A stretch of 64,000 nt of DNA from Paracerasibacillus soli (lineage in GTDB: Bacteria > Bacillota > Bacilli > Bacillales > Amphibacillaceae). The DNA lies in the NCBI RefSeq assembly GCF_034006335.1, contig NZ_JAWDIQ010000003.1; one strand, written 5' to 3'. Position 1 is the first letter of the stretch. Every line of letters begins with the position of its first letter. Positions 39,066 through 48,995 of the stretch are shown in pieces. The translations under genes and the position numbers were made by a program. Below the pieces are notes generated by a model that saw nothing but the letters and a program-made list of their open reading frames with translations, ran no database searches and was not told the origin of the DNA.

Positions 39066-40232
39066 TTGAAGTTGAAAGAGACGAAATTATTAACGCAGAC
39101 AAAGATGTCGGAATTAGTAGGATGGTCCGAAGCAAATGGAAGAAGATGGGTGGGGAGATTTAAAGGGTATATACCAAGGGTTACCATTAATAACAAGATA
39201 ATGTACAACAGAGAATCCCTTAGAATTATGAAGTTCTTTAAGAGAATGAGTGATAATGGTTTTACGATGGAGGAAGTTAATAGTATTTTAGAAAAGGATA
39301 GCTTACCAGCAAATTCCGCTGATGAAGAGAAGCTTTTTATTAAATATAAGAAGCAAGAGAAAAATAATAAGGATTATAATGAGGAAGTTGCAAGAAGTAT
39401 ACCATCATCTAAAGATGTATTAATACCTTATTTAAAAATGATTAGCGATAGAGGAACATACACTGCTAGTGAAATTACGGAAAGGCTAGTAAAGTTTTAT
39501 AATTTAAACGAGGCTCAACGTTTAATGAGGTATGAAGGAGGAAGTGATTCTATATTTCTTAGTAGGATTAGGAGTGTAAGATATAGTTTAAAGAAAGAAG
39601 GTTATATCGAGGAAGTAAATAAATTAACATATAAGATAACAGAACATGGCATTACACTTCTGAATGAAAGTATAAATGAAATTAAAGATGAGATAGAGGA
39701 ATTAGAAAAAGTTGTTGATCCATTAACTGTAGTTAATGATAAAATAGATGAATTGGAGAATGAATTGGCAGGTACACTGCTAAAACAGTTAAGAAGCATT
39801 CATTGGATGAAGTTTGAGGATATAGTTGTTGAATTGCTAACAACAATGGGATACGGTGATGGCCAAGTAACTAAGCGTAGCAATGATGAGGGAGTAGACG
39901 GTATTATTAAAGAAGATAAGCTTGGATTAGACAATATCTATATCCAAGCAAAACGATATAATATTAATAACCCTATTGGTAGGGAAGCTGTTCAAAGTTT
40001 CTCTGGTGCATTAGATGCTAAAGGAGCTAGAAAGGGAGTTTTTATCACTACCTCACGATTTACTGAGAATGCAAGGAATTACGCAGAGAGACTTGAATCG
40101 ATGTCTAAAAAAATAATTTTGATTGATGGTAAGGAACTATCAAAATTAATGATTATGTATAATGTGGGTGTAAATGTTAAGAAGACATTCTTAGTTAAAG
40201 ATATAGATTATGATTACTTTAAAGATGAATGA
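39066..40232 (+). CDS. Mrr-like type IV restriction endonuclease with N-terminal MerR-like HTH
   Basis: 388 residues. The first ~75 (TKMSELVGWSEANGRRWVGR, then SLRIMKFFKRMSDNGFTMEEV) resemble a MerR-type winged helix. Then comes an Mrr_N winged helix (PYLKMISDRGTYTASEITERL), a coiled coil, and the C-terminal Mrr endonuclease domain: FEDIVVELLTTMGYGDG, SNDEGVDGIIKED, YIQAKRYN, with D…QxK active-site residues. Mrr enzymes cut modified (methylated) DNA. It starts by TTG after CTGGGG; other starts at 39060 or 39072 are possible. No frameshift. It lies between the guaA ICE and pbuG. Confidence 0.85.
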   Translation: MKLKETKLLTQTKMSELVGWSEANGRRWVGRFKGYIPRVTINNKIMYNRESLRIMKFFKRMSDNGFTMEEVNSILEKDSLPANSADEEKLFIKYKKQEKNNKDYNEEVARSIPSSKDVLIPYLKMISDRGTYTASEITERLVKFYNLNEAQRLMRYEGGSDSIFLSRIRSVRYSLKKEGYIEEVNKLTYKITEHGITLLNESINEIKDEIEELEKVVDPLTVVNDKIDELENELAGTLLKQLRSIHWMKFEDIVVELLTTMGYGDGQVTKRSNDEGVDGIIKEDKLGLDNIYIQAKRYNINNPIGREAVQSFSGALDAKGARKGVFITTSRFTENARNYAERLESMSKKIILIDGKELSKLMIMYNVGVNVKKTFLVKDIDYDYFKDE

Positions 40233-40403
40233 TTTATTAGTTTGTCTTAGTTTAATAGGAACGCAATCGGAAAACAACCTTTTATTAGGGTCGTCTTTAA
40301 GATATAAATAGCGATTAACGAATGTGACCAATAAGTGGACAGTAACACGACTAATTGAACAATGGTAATAAATGATATGTAACAAACTAAATAGAAAACA
40401 TGA

Positions 40404-40432
40404 TTGACAAAGCAAAATTTCACGTGTAAGAT
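40404..40432 (+). promoter_or_regulatory. Sigma-A promoter of the pbuG transcript
   Basis: TTGACA (40404-40409), 17 bases, TAAGAT (40427-40432), about 55 bases before the riboswitch. The 170 bases before it hold no gene. Confidence 0.6.
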
Positions 40433-40488
40433 AACAACATACGTTAGATAGAATACTAGGTATTAGTGTTTAATTTAATTAAATATTT

Positions 40489-40555
40489 TGCGTATAATTT
40501 CGGGGATATGGCCCAAAAGTTTCTACCGGACTACCGTAAATAGTCTGACTACGCA
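40489..40555 (+). promoter_or_regulatory. Purine (guanine-type) riboswitch aptamer upstream of pbuG
   Basis: P1 TGCGTA (40489-40494) with TACGCA (40550-40555). The core TATAATTTCGGGGATATGG, AAGTTTCTACC, CCGTAAAT and CTGACTACG matches the family, with the guanine-specific C. Confidence 0.93.
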
Positions 40556-40710
40556 GGTATAGTAACTCACAAATAAATGATGTATTACGTAAAGGGCTAT
40601 GTAACTAGTAGTCTGTTTCACCGTTGGATAAAATAGGTGAAATGGAATACTTAGTTATTACGGTACTTCTATTTATTTTGATTACTTTTTCCTTGCATAG
40701 TAAATTCGGT

Positions 40711-40747
40711 AGCACTTTTGGTCGTTCAACGATCAAAAGTGCTTTTT
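40711..40747 (+). terminator. Riboswitch terminator before pbuG
   Basis: AGCACTTTTGGTCG (40711-40724) pairs with CGATCAAAAGTGCT (40730-40743), then TTTTTT. Confidence 0.85.
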
Positions 40748-40769
40748 TAATGTTTAAAAATTATTGGGC

Positions 40770-40945
40770 TATGAATAGTTGGATAGCGATAGTAGCTATA
40801 TCAGCTCCAGTGCCTAACGACTAGCGGACTTCCTAAGCCTTCGTACGATAAGTCAACATCTGTGCTTTTCAGTCGCCGTGTTTCCTTTATCTTCTATGGC
40901 TTAGTCTAGTCTGTACATCGTTAACTGGCACTTACGTTATTGCTC
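40770..40945. repeat. Degenerate inverted-repeat element in the pbuG leader
   Basis: CAGTGCCTAACGA near 40808 and TCGTTAACTGGCACT near 40918 are imperfect complements, enclosing a GC-richer stretch with AGTCAACATCTGTGC. It resembles the intergenic palindromic repeats common in Bacillaceae, recalled from memory, and is decayed. No gene. Confidence 0.4.
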
Positions 40946-40974
40946 AATACAAAAAACAGGGAGGAAAAAGCAGC

Positions 40975-42306
40975 ATGAAGAAATACTTTCAGTTTGAGGA
41001 ATTAGGGACAAATTATCGGACGGAGTTTATGGCAGGTTTAACAACATTTCTAGCGATGGCTTACATATTATTTGTTAATCCTACTACACTATCTCTAGAG
41101 GGAATCGACTTACCGGCTGGCATAACTGGTATGGATAAAGGTGCAGTGTTTACCGCAACCGCTATTGCCGCGGCAATTGGTACATTATTTATGGGGGTTA
41201 TTGCTCGTTACCCAATTGGATTAGCACCGGGAATGGGATTGAACGCCTTCTTTGCGTATACTGTTGTGTTAGGTTATGGCATACCTTGGCAAACTGCTTT
41301 ATCTGGTGTATTAGTTTCTGGACTTATATTTATTGTTCTATCACTATCAGGTTTACGAGAAATGATTATTAATGCAATTCCAGCTAATTTAAAAATGGCT
41401 GTAGGAGCGGGTATTGGATTATTTATTGCTTTTATCGGTTTCCAAAATGCTGGAATTATAGTTGGTAATGATGCGACGTTGGTTGCGATTGGTGACTTGT
41501 CCTCATCTTCTACACTGCTAGCAATTTTTGGACTTGTCGTGTCGGTTATTTTATTAACACTTGGTGTTCGTGGTGGAATTTTTTACGGCATGATTATTAC
41601 TTCTATTGCCGGGATGATTGTAGGTTTAATTGCCCCACCTACTAGTATTGGGCATATAGTCGGAGAAGTACCAAGTTTAGCACCGACATTTGGTCAGGCG
41701 TTTAGCCATTTTGGTGATATTTTTACATTGCAGATGTTGGTCGTTATTTTAACCTTTTTATTTGTTGATTTCTTTGATACCGCTGGAACATTAGTTGCAG
41801 TTGCTACACAGGCAGGTTTAATGAAAGATAATAAATTACCGCGTGCAGGTAGAGCATTATTTGCTGATTCAGCCGCAACCGTAGCTGGTGCAGTAGTCGG
41901 AACATCGACTACCACTTCTTATGTAGAATCAACAGCGGGTGTTGGTGCAGGAGGCCGTACAGGTTTTGCTTCCGTTGTAACAGCAGGGTTTTTCCTATTA
42001 GCATTATTTTTCTCACCTTTACTAGGTGTCATTACATCAGAAGTTACCGCGCCTGCGCTTATTATTGTCGGAGTCTTAATGTCGAGCTCCTTGAAAAATA
42101 TCGAATGGGATCAATTTGAAATTGCCGTTCCAGCATTTTTAACAATTGTTGCGATGCCACTTACATATAGTATTGCAACAGGAATCGCAATTGGATTTGT
42201 TTTTTATCCAATCACTATGATTTTAAAAGGTCGGATTAAAGAAGTACATCCAATTATGTATTTGTTATTTGCTATATTTGTTTTGTATTTTATCTTTTTA
42301 ACGTAA
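40975..42306 (+). CDS. pbuG: Guanine/hypoxanthine permease
   Basis: 443 residues, about twelve membrane helices, NCS2 AzgA subfamily: imports hypoxanthine and guanine by proton symport. Family features include FLAMAYILFVNP, GLAPGMGLNAFFAY, FVDFFDTAGTLVAVA and GTSTTTSYVESTAGVGAGGRTG. It is preceded by a guanine riboswitch and lies next to guaA in the ancestral order, with the ICE and Mrr island between. GGGAGGAAAAAG precedes the ATG. No frameshift. Confidence 0.95.
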   Translation: MKKYFQFEELGTNYRTEFMAGLTTFLAMAYILFVNPTTLSLEGIDLPAGITGMDKGAVFTATAIAAAIGTLFMGVIARYPIGLAPGMGLNAFFAYTVVLGYGIPWQTALSGVLVSGLIFIVLSLSGLREMIINAIPANLKMAVGAGIGLFIAFIGFQNAGIIVGNDATLVAIGDLSSSSTLLAIFGLVVSVILLTLGVRGGIFYGMIITSIAGMIVGLIAPPTSIGHIVGEVPSLAPTFGQAFSHFGDIFTLQMLVVILTFLFVDFFDTAGTLVAVATQAGLMKDNKLPRAGRALFADSAATVAGAVVGTSTTTSYVESTAGVGAGGRTGFASVVTAGFFLLALFFSPLLGVITSEVTAPALIIVGVLMSSSLKNIEWDQFEIAVPAFLTIVAMPLTYSIATGIAIGFVFYPITMILKGRIKEVHPIMYLLFAIFVLYFIFLT

Positions 42307-42450
42307 GGAAGCTTTAAGGATTTTTAAAATCGTGTTGAGACATACTAGATTGTAGCATTCGCATCACAGGTGGAAGAATGATATATACGAAAATTAACCT
42401 TATTTTTCGCTAAGGGATTATCCAGACAGGCTGCTATAGAAAATAAAATA

Positions 42451-42495
42451 AAATGAACACGCAATGCATATTCACATTACGTGTTCATTTTTGTT
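42451..42495 (+). terminator. Terminator of pbuG
   Basis: AAATGAACACG…CGTGTTCATTT hairpin with ATTTTTG; it can also serve the convergent MFS gene. Confidence 0.75.
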
Positions 42496-42571
42496 GTTTT
42501 CTAATTACTAAAAAGAATATCCCATGATTGTCTCGATTTATGAAGATTATGTCATTACAGCTATTTGATGT

Positions 42572-43752
42572 TTATGATCTACCTTTCAATGGTAGTTGAT
42601 CTTCTTTGGTATAGGAAATGACATAATAGATAATAAAACTAATTGTTCCAATAGCACTTAGTGACCCTAATATATTATATAATGCGGTTCCGCCAAAGGA
42701 ATCTAGTAAAGTTCCGCCTAAAAGGGAGCCGATAATTCCTGAAACCCCAAAAAACACAGAGTAAAATAGTAAATGCCCTGTAGATTGTAGTACCTTTGGA
42801 ATTAAGCGGGTGACATAATCAAGGGAAGCAGTATAAAAGATTCCAAATGTTAGTCCGTGTAAAACTTGTAACGCAATGATGTGATATGGATTGTTGATTG
42901 CGCCATATATAAACCAGCGTACGCTATACAAGGCTCCGGCAATAATAATAAAGAATACTGGTCGGAACTTCCGAAACCAAAATCCTGCCAAAGCGAAAAC
43001 AGCTGCTTCACTCATTACCCCAACAAACCAACCATACCTACTAAACTTTCTTTTCCGCCTAATTGTGCAATATACAGTCCAATGAAACTATCATTTGCAC
43101 GGTGTCCAATTGTTAAAAACATCATCAGGATGAGGAAGATAATAAACGGTTTATTCGTTACTAATTGCTTAATATCCTTTAGTTGAACAGGTTCTGATTC
43201 TACCTTTACATCTTCCAATTTGAGGACAACGAGTAACGCCATCGTACCAAATAATAAATATGGCCAAATCATATATTGTATACCGACTTGCGTAAGTACT
43301 TCACCAATAATTAAGGAAGATGTTGCAAATCCAATTGATCCCCACATCCGAATGGATCCAAATGGAACTCGTAGTTCGTCTGCTCTTCTTTGGGCTAAAC
43401 TATCTCCTAGTGCGCCAATAGGGGTTGTGAAAAAGTAAAAAATTGCTCCCATGATGAGGATAGCTGTTAAGCCATTCATTTGGAAAAATAGAACACTACT
43501 AAATAATAGGCCAATCAAACAAATTAAAATCATTCGTTTCACGGTCTTATATTTATCGCTCATGTACCCCCAAAATGGCTGTGAAAAAATGGAGGCAAGC
43601 GGACCAATAGCGAGAACCCAGCCAATTTCTACCCCATTTAACCCTTTATATCTTAAATAAAGTGGTAAATAACTAAGAATAATAGTATTTGTCGCATGAA
43701 AACTAAATAATAGCATTTTTAATGGAATTAAGCCTTGCTTTGCTTTCGTCAA
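42572..43752 (-). CDS. MFS transporter, YwbF-like (frameshifted)
   Basis: About 393 residues and twelve helices. The N-terminal half has the MFS loop FWGYMSDKYKTVKRM between helices 2 and 3, and the MFS_1-like family segments GSIRMWGSIGFATSSL. The C-terminal half, in the next frame after ~43018, has QVLHGLTFGIFYTASLDY. TTG 43752 is the likely start (TAGGAGTATGCA upstream), since the frame upstream of it is unlike the family. Related proteins transport nucleosides or small organic solutes; the substrate is unknown. Confidence 0.82.
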
Positions 43753-44078
43753 TATGCATACTCCTAACTCGTTGTAACATTGTATATTGTTAACACGAAT
43801 ATAAAGAAAAGAATCAATAGTAGAATTTTGCAACATCCAAATATATATTGTTGAAAATAAATATATGGTGAGGAGAAAATTGATTCTATCGGTTTATATC
43901 ATGTTGTTTACGTTGATGAAAATGAATAAATATGCCCGCATAAAAACAGACTTGAATATGCTACCAATTTATTTTATCAAGTCTGTTTCGTATATCAAAA
44001 GTAATTTTGACAAGCACTACATGTTATTAAATTAAAAATCATCCATTACTCAAAAAAAGATATGTTAAAAGTTTGTAG
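43753..44078. other. Intergenic region, 326 bp, with one terminator
   Basis: AAACAGACTTGA (43944-43955) is exactly complementary to TCAAGTCTGTTT (43977-43988). No gene seen between the MFS gene and msrA. Confidence 0.6.
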
Positions 44079-44600
44079 TTAAGACCACTTTTCTTCTATA
44101 AACGTATCACGGCCTGATTTTGCACGATCAGCTTTATATTCATCTTCATTCTTTTTATAAAAGTCTTGGTGGTATTCCTCGGCTGGATAAAATGTTGCGG
44201 CCTTTACAATTTCTGTAACAATAGGTTTTAGAACCTACCACTTTCTGCTAAATCCTTTTTGGACTTTTCTGCTTGCTCTTGCTGTTCTTCATCGTGATAA
44301 AAAATGGCTGTACGATAGGAATCTCCGCGATCATGAAATTGTCCACCTGCGTCAGTTGGATCTATTTGTCTCCAGTATACCTCGAGTATTTCTTTATAAG
44401 AAATAATTGTAGGATCAAAAGTAATTTCTACCGCTTCATAATGTCCAGAATGACCAGCCTTTACATCTTCATACGTAGGATTATGTACATGCCCGCCTGT
44501 ATAGCCAGATATGACTTGATGAATACCATCCCATTGATCAAATGGTTTTACCATACACCAAAAACCCACCAGCAAAGGTTGCTTTATGTAGCTCTGCCAT
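44079..44600 (-). CDS. msrA: Peptide methionine sulfoxide reductase A (frameshifted)
   Basis: About 174 residues. Reduces methionine-S-sulfoxide in proteins. Present are VISGYTGGHVHNPTYEDV, GHYEAVEITFDP, DPTDAGGQFHDRGDSYR and, in the next frame, FYPAEEYHQDFYKKNE. Two breaks are seen. One is near 44230. The other is near 44570, where the expected GCFW motif with the catalytic Cys reads only GFW; two bases (GT) appear lost there, removing the Cys codon. ATG 44600 has GGAGGGAAGATG upstream. If the sequence is right, the gene is inactive. Confidence 0.85.
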
Positions 44601-44719
44601 CATCTTCCCTCCTGTTAGCAAAACGCATCTATAATTTAAAAGAGTGAAATTGCCTGCTCATTACGATAAAATAATGCTAGATTTTCTTTTACTATATCAT
44701 ACAATTATAGGAAGTGACT

Positions 44720-45436
44720 ATGATGAACGAACCTTTTGTACATAAAGTTTTTACTGGGAAAGTGAAACAACTTGGTCAAGTAGGAGCAAAAGACCCAATG
44801 GATCGTCCGTGGGAAACTGGAATATTTAAAAAGGAAAGAAATGAACAAATTTGGTTAAGTAAAACGGGGCTTCAAGGTGATGAAGTTGGTGATAAAAAGA
44901 ACCATGGTGGCCCAGAAAAAGCACTATTTGCTTACCCGCTTGGACATTATGCGTTTTGGAAACAAGATTTACAAAATGAAACCATTGATGCAGGAGCTAT
45001 GGGGGAAAATTTATCAGTTTTAGAGATGGATGAATTTTCGGTATGTATCGGGGATACGTATAAGTTTGGTGATAGTATTATTCAAGTTTCACAACCTCGT
45101 CGCCCATGTTGGAGACCCGCTCGAAGGCATAGGGTCGTTGATTTCGCATTAAGAATTCAAAATACAGGGCGCACAGGCTGGTATTTTCGTGTGCTACAGG
45201 AGGGGCATATTATATCAGGTATTGATATAGAATTAGTTGAACGCCCATATCCCGAATGGTCTATTGCAGCATGTAACGAGGTGATGTATCTTGATAAAGA
45301 CAATTTAAGTCGTGCCCTTGATTTAGCTTCATGTGAATTATTGGCTGAAAATTGGCGTGTATCCTTAAAAAAACGTTTGCGAGGTCAAGAGTCATCGTTT
45401 GAAAAAAGAGTATTTGGGCCAAATCAATACGAGTGA
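44720..45436 (+). CDS. MOSC-domain protein (YiiM-like)
   Basis: 238 residues: N-terminal beta-barrel MOSC domain with KNHGGPEKALFAYP, GENLSVL and the conserved Cys in QPRRPCWRPARRH, then a helical C-terminal 3-alpha domain. MOSC proteins bind sulfur or molybdopterin sulfur; YiiM relatives reduce N-hydroxylated bases. ATG 44720 is used, as AGGAAGTG lies five bases upstream. Stand-alone gene. No frameshift. Confidence 0.85.
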   Translation: MMNEPFVHKVFTGKVKQLGQVGAKDPMDRPWETGIFKKERNEQIWLSKTGLQGDEVGDKKNHGGPEKALFAYPLGHYAFWKQDLQNETIDAGAMGENLSVLEMDEFSVCIGDTYKFGDSIIQVSQPRRPCWRPARRHRVVDFALRIQNTGRTGWYFRVLQEGHIISGIDIELVERPYPEWSIAACNEVMYLDKDNLSRALDLASCELLAENWRVSLKKRLRGQESSFEKRVFGPNQYE

Positions 45437-45520
45437 AAGTGATAAGACCCTGGCGAAAGAAGCCGGGGTATGCCTTCACATTAGCTTGTCTCGTTTACAG
45501 TATAAAACATGATTTTTGCT

Positions 45521-45994
45521 TTAATCATCATCTAATAATTGAATTCGTATTCGATTTCTTTGATTTTCCTCTGAGATGAGTCTGTGTAAAGTAATGAAAA
45601 CAAGTCCATCACGATATGTTGCTTCTATTTTATCTATACGAACAGGGAATGGTAGTGTAAGGCTTCGTTCAAAAGCACCTTGAGGGATTTCTTTCTGCAC
45701 TACATTGCCACTATCATGGTGTATATCAATAACGCCTTTTAACTCAATCGTTGTGTAGTCCACATATATTTTAAAGTCATCCAATTCAGTTAATCCTGGC
45801 ACACTTACAATTAATAATAACTCGTGATCGGTTTGATACATGTTCACTTGTGGAAAGTTATTTGGTTTTACCATTCCGTCGAATTGATTCCAAAATGAAT
45901 CATTAAAAAAATGGCCCATCGATTGCTGCCAATCACTCATTTTTTGAAAGGATTCGATATTTTTTTTCCAATCATGATGCTGAAAAGGATTCAT
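45521..45994 (-). CDS. Hsp20/alpha-crystallin family protein
   Basis: 157 residues. The alpha-crystallin domain begins near residue 48 (NMYQTDHELLLIVSVPGL) and ends with ERSLTLPFPV…ATYRDGLVFITL. The N-terminal arm is rich in Trp/Phe/Gln, as in spore-associated Hsp20 proteins of bacilli, and lacks a classic C-terminal IXI motif except IRIQL. A small holdase chaperone by family. GAGGTGAGACG precedes the ATG. No neighbours in the same operon. Confidence 0.85.
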   Translation of the reverse strand: MNPFQHHDWKKNIESFQKMSDWQQSMGHFFNDSFWNQFDGMVKPNNFPQVNMYQTDHELLLIVSVPGLTELDDFKIYVDYTTIELKGVIDIHHDSGNVVQKEIPQGAFERSLTLPFPVRIDKIEATYRDGLVFITLHRLISEENQRNRIRIQLLDDD

Positions 45995-46184
45995 CGTCTC
46001 ACCTCAATGTAAACAGTCTTAAGAGTCGTCTTCTAATCTATGTCTTTTCATCAATATGTGATTATCTTCTTATACAGTATATGTGCAAAACATAGGTCGG
46101 TGAAGCAAGATATTTTTGGGAAATGATAAAATTGGTTATGAATGGATCATTTGCGGGAATAGTGTAGAGGATGGGGTGGTTTTT

Positions 46185-46781
46185 ATGCTAAGTAATGCGT
46201 ACGTCATGGTCTCAATTATTTTAATCATTAATATTGTATATGTGTCTTTTTTTACGATACGCATGATTTTAACAATGAAAGGTCGACGATATATTGCGGC
46301 TTTTATTAGCATGTTCGAAGTGGTCATTTATGTTCTCGGATTAGGTCTCGTATTGGATAATTTAAATCAAATTCAAAACTTAATTGCCTATGCAGTTGGT
46401 TACGGGCTTGGGGTTATAATTGGAACAAAAATTGAAGAAAAACTTGCCCTCGGTTACATAACGGTAAATGTTATTTCCTCTAATCCAGATATTGATTTCA
46501 CACGTCGATTACGTGAAAAAGGATACGGTGTTACAAGTTGGTTTGCCTATGGAATGGAAGGGGATAGACTTGCCATGCAAATTTTATCGCCAAGAAAATA
46601 TGAACTAAAATTGTACGAAACGATTAAAAATATCGACCCAAAGGCATTTATTATCGCTTATGAACCGAAACAAATTTATGGTGGATTTTGGGTAAAACAA
46701 GTTCGAAAAGGACGACTATTTCATCCGAAAAAAGAAAAAAGTCTGCGGATACAATTGCACCGGATGCAACGACACATATGA
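46185..46781 (+). CDS. yebE: DUF2179/UPF0316 membrane protein (YebE-like)
   Basis: 198 residues: three membrane helices (residues ~5-75) followed by a cytoplasmic DUF2179 domain (YITVNVISSNPDIDFTRRLREKG type). Location between pbuG and purE matches yebE in B. subtilis. ATG 46185 is selected because GAGGATGGGGTGG precedes it. The C-terminus may be altered: in the neighbouring frame the sequence continues KKSADTIAPDATTHMNTTEK and stops 36 bases later. A missing base near 46740 is therefore possible. Confidence 0.82.
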   Translation: MLSNAYVMVSIILIINIVYVSFFTIRMILTMKGRRYIAAFISMFEVVIYVLGLGLVLDNLNQIQNLIAYAVGYGLGVIIGTKIEEKLALGYITVNVISSNPDIDFTRRLREKGYGVTSWFAYGMEGDRLAMQILSPRKYELKLYETIKNIDPKAFIIAYEPKQIYGGFWVKQVRKGRLFHPKKEKSLRIQLHRMQRHI

Positions 46782-46817
46782 ATACAACTGAAAAAAATGA
46801 AGATAATTCGAAACCGT

Positions 46818-46847
46818 AAACCTACTCAAACTTTGGGTAGGTTTTTT
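46818..46847 (+). terminator. Terminator of the yebE-like gene
   Basis: AAACCTACTCAAA pairs with TTTGGGTAGGTTT (one G·T), then TTTTT. Confidence 0.85.
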
Positions 46848-47032
46848 TGGGATTTTTCGGTGAACAAGGGGTGTAAAAAGGATTTAGAAAAGTGTAGAGT
46901 AAAGAACACTTATCTATTCAGATGAATAATAATCAATATTTTTTCGGAGACTTTTCAATTATCCTAAAAAAGTCAAACATGAAAGCGCACCCTTTGCATA
47001 TTGTTTAGAAAAATAAGAAAGGGATGTGGCAC

Positions 47033-48623
47033 ATGTTGCTAAAACGAATAGTAAGTGTGACTTTGTTTGTTTTCATGATGTTAACAGTTTCAACAAGCTT
47101 TGCTAGTGCGAATACAATGTATGCTCCTGTACCAAGTGCATCACAAGATAATACGCTTTTGGGGAAGGTAGGTAATGGTAATGATGAAACACCTGGTGAA
47201 TGGACGCTAGGTGAGACGCCACCCCATTTAAAACAGGAGGCACCAATTCTACTGTTCGTTCCAGGATTAAATAATGTGGCACAAATTTGGTGGGAAGTGG
47301 AAAATAGTATGGCTGAAGCTGTATATGATGCCGGTTATCAAGCGGCATTCATCCAGTTGCATGACGCGGGTGGCGCATCAGCAGATATGTGGGATAATGG
47401 CCAATTACTAGCGGAAAAAATTCGTGAAATATCCGCACATTTTAATGGCAAGCCAATTACAATTGTTGCGTATAGCAAAGGTGGGGTTGATACGCAAACT
47501 GCACTCACCTATTATGGTGTCTCTCATTTAGTAAACAATGTCATTACTTTGTCGAGCCCGCATCATGGTTCTCAACTTGCCAATCTAGCTTATAGTGCAG
47601 GCGCTAGTTGGTTGGCTGATTTAATCGGGGCAAAGGGAGACGGAACATATGCCATGCAAACAGGGTATATGGAGAACTTTCGCCTGGAAACAGATCAAGA
47701 GGCCCAGGCATATGCCAATAATTTTTACACTTTAGGTGGAACGGGCTGGGGACAGTTTTCTCTGCAAATTGGTTTGGAGGTGTGTATTTATCGACTTACG
47801 GCCAAAACGACGGTGTGGTAACTGTAAATAGTAGTCGCTTACCAGGCGGTCAAGAATTGGCAGTTGAGAATTGGAGTCACACAAATATTAGAACGGGTAT
47901 TACCTTGCCGATTTTTGAAGATTATCTTGCTAGCGAACAGACGAATCATGTATTTGATATGATTGATCGAAACGATAGTGTGATGAAAGTACCGGCAAAT
48001 CGTTGGATTACAGGTGCTCCATTGAAAGGGGGAAATTGGAACAAATTCCAATTACAGTGGAAGAAAAGGTTGAACAACTTAAATTCACACTTTTAACCGC
48101 TAGTCCTTTAGCTAATGTCAGCATACTGGATCCACATCATAAGCAAGAAAAGTTAAAAGTAGACACATTAAAAAGCAAAGATGAGTTTTTTACAGGTGCG
48201 TACATTCATTCGTTTACCATTGAAAAGCCGGTAAGCGGAGAATGGCAGCTCCAATTGGAATCAAAAGACGAAAATGCTTATTTACTTTTAGCGGACTATG
48301 ATGCAACGAGTAAACTGCATACCCAAACTCGGACGAAGGAACAACTATCGAAACTACATGCAACGAATCAATTCTTTTATGAAATAGAACACGATGCAGC
48401 AGTTGTTCAAACGGATTCATTGCAAGCAACTTACCACATTACAAATACAAAAAATCCACAATCGACACAAACAATTACTGCAACTGGAAAAGATGCATTA
48501 TCACAATATTTAACTTTTACGCAACATGATACAGTGTATAGTATAACGATTGAAATCGAAGGTAAAACAAAAGCAGGAGAACTATTTAAGCGAACGATGG
48601 TTGATTCTATTTATCATCCTTAA
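47033..48623 (+). CDS. Secreted alpha/beta-hydrolase (lipase/esterase), frameshifted
   Basis: About 530 residues. A Sec signal peptide (LLKRIVSVTLFVFMMLTVST…FASA) is followed by a lipase domain: oxyanion region ILLFVPGLNNVAQIWW, nucleophile elbow VAYSKGGVDTQ (Ser ~147) and SSPHHGSQLA. The acidic/His end includes QNDGVVTVNSSRLPGG and ENWSHTNIRTG. A C-terminal beta-rich region of ~200 residues follows. Breaks lie near 47775 and 48040. ATG 47033 is chosen because AAGAAAGGG would touch ATG 47024. Probably exported; substrate not known. Confidence 0.82.
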
Positions 48624-48737
48624 CATATGAGAGATAATAACTAGCTTATAGTTGAATATGATAGGCCATCAATCAATACGCTCTTGCAGTTAGTTATTCC
48701 GTGATGACTTTAAAAAGTGAAAGGCGAAGGAAGCTGA

Positions 48738-48771
48738 CGAACATTTAATTGATAAATATAATAAATGTTCG
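48738..48771. promoter_or_regulatory. PurR box pair of the pur operon
   Basis: CGAACATTTAATT (48738-48750) and ATAAATGTTCG (48761-48771) form the divergent repeat typical of PurBoxes (consensus ends CCGAAC…). It lies 10 bases upstream of the -35 element. Confidence 0.8.
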
Positions 48772-48780
48772 CATTACGGG

Positions 48781-48810
48781 TTGACACACTTTTACCCTAT
48801 TTGGTATGCT
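48781..48810 (+). promoter_or_regulatory. Sigma-A promoter of the pur operon
   Basis: TTGACA (48781-48786), 18 bases, TATGCT (48805-48810). Transcription would begin just before the riboswitch. Confidence 0.7.
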
Positions 48811-48833
48811 TGAATCAACAAGTGAATATGCGT

Positions 48834-48898
48834 CCTCATATAATTTTGGAATATGGCCAAAAGTTTCTACCTGGCACCGTAAATGCTGGACTATGAGG
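48834..48898 (+). promoter_or_regulatory. Purine (guanine-type) riboswitch aptamer of the pur operon
   Basis: P1 CCTCATA (48834-48840) with TATGAGG (48892-48898); core TATAATTTTGGAATATGG, AAGTTTCTACC, CCGTAAAT and GGACTATG with guanine-type C. Confidence 0.93.
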
Positions 48899-48995
48899 GA
48901 AGATGGTATAAAACGTAGTTATTGATGATATTTTTTAATGACGCTACATTGCTTATTTTGCTATGTAGGGTTAAAGGATCCAAAAGTGGTCAGGT

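Noticed and set aside
40624..40824. 66-codon plus-strand ORF in the pbuG leader
   Set aside because: It spans the riboswitch terminator and part of a degenerate repeat and has no ribosome binding site.
45445..45470. Terminator after the MOSC gene (ACCCTGGC…GCCGGGGT)
   Set aside because: Stem is imperfect and no T run follows; not convincing enough to annotate.
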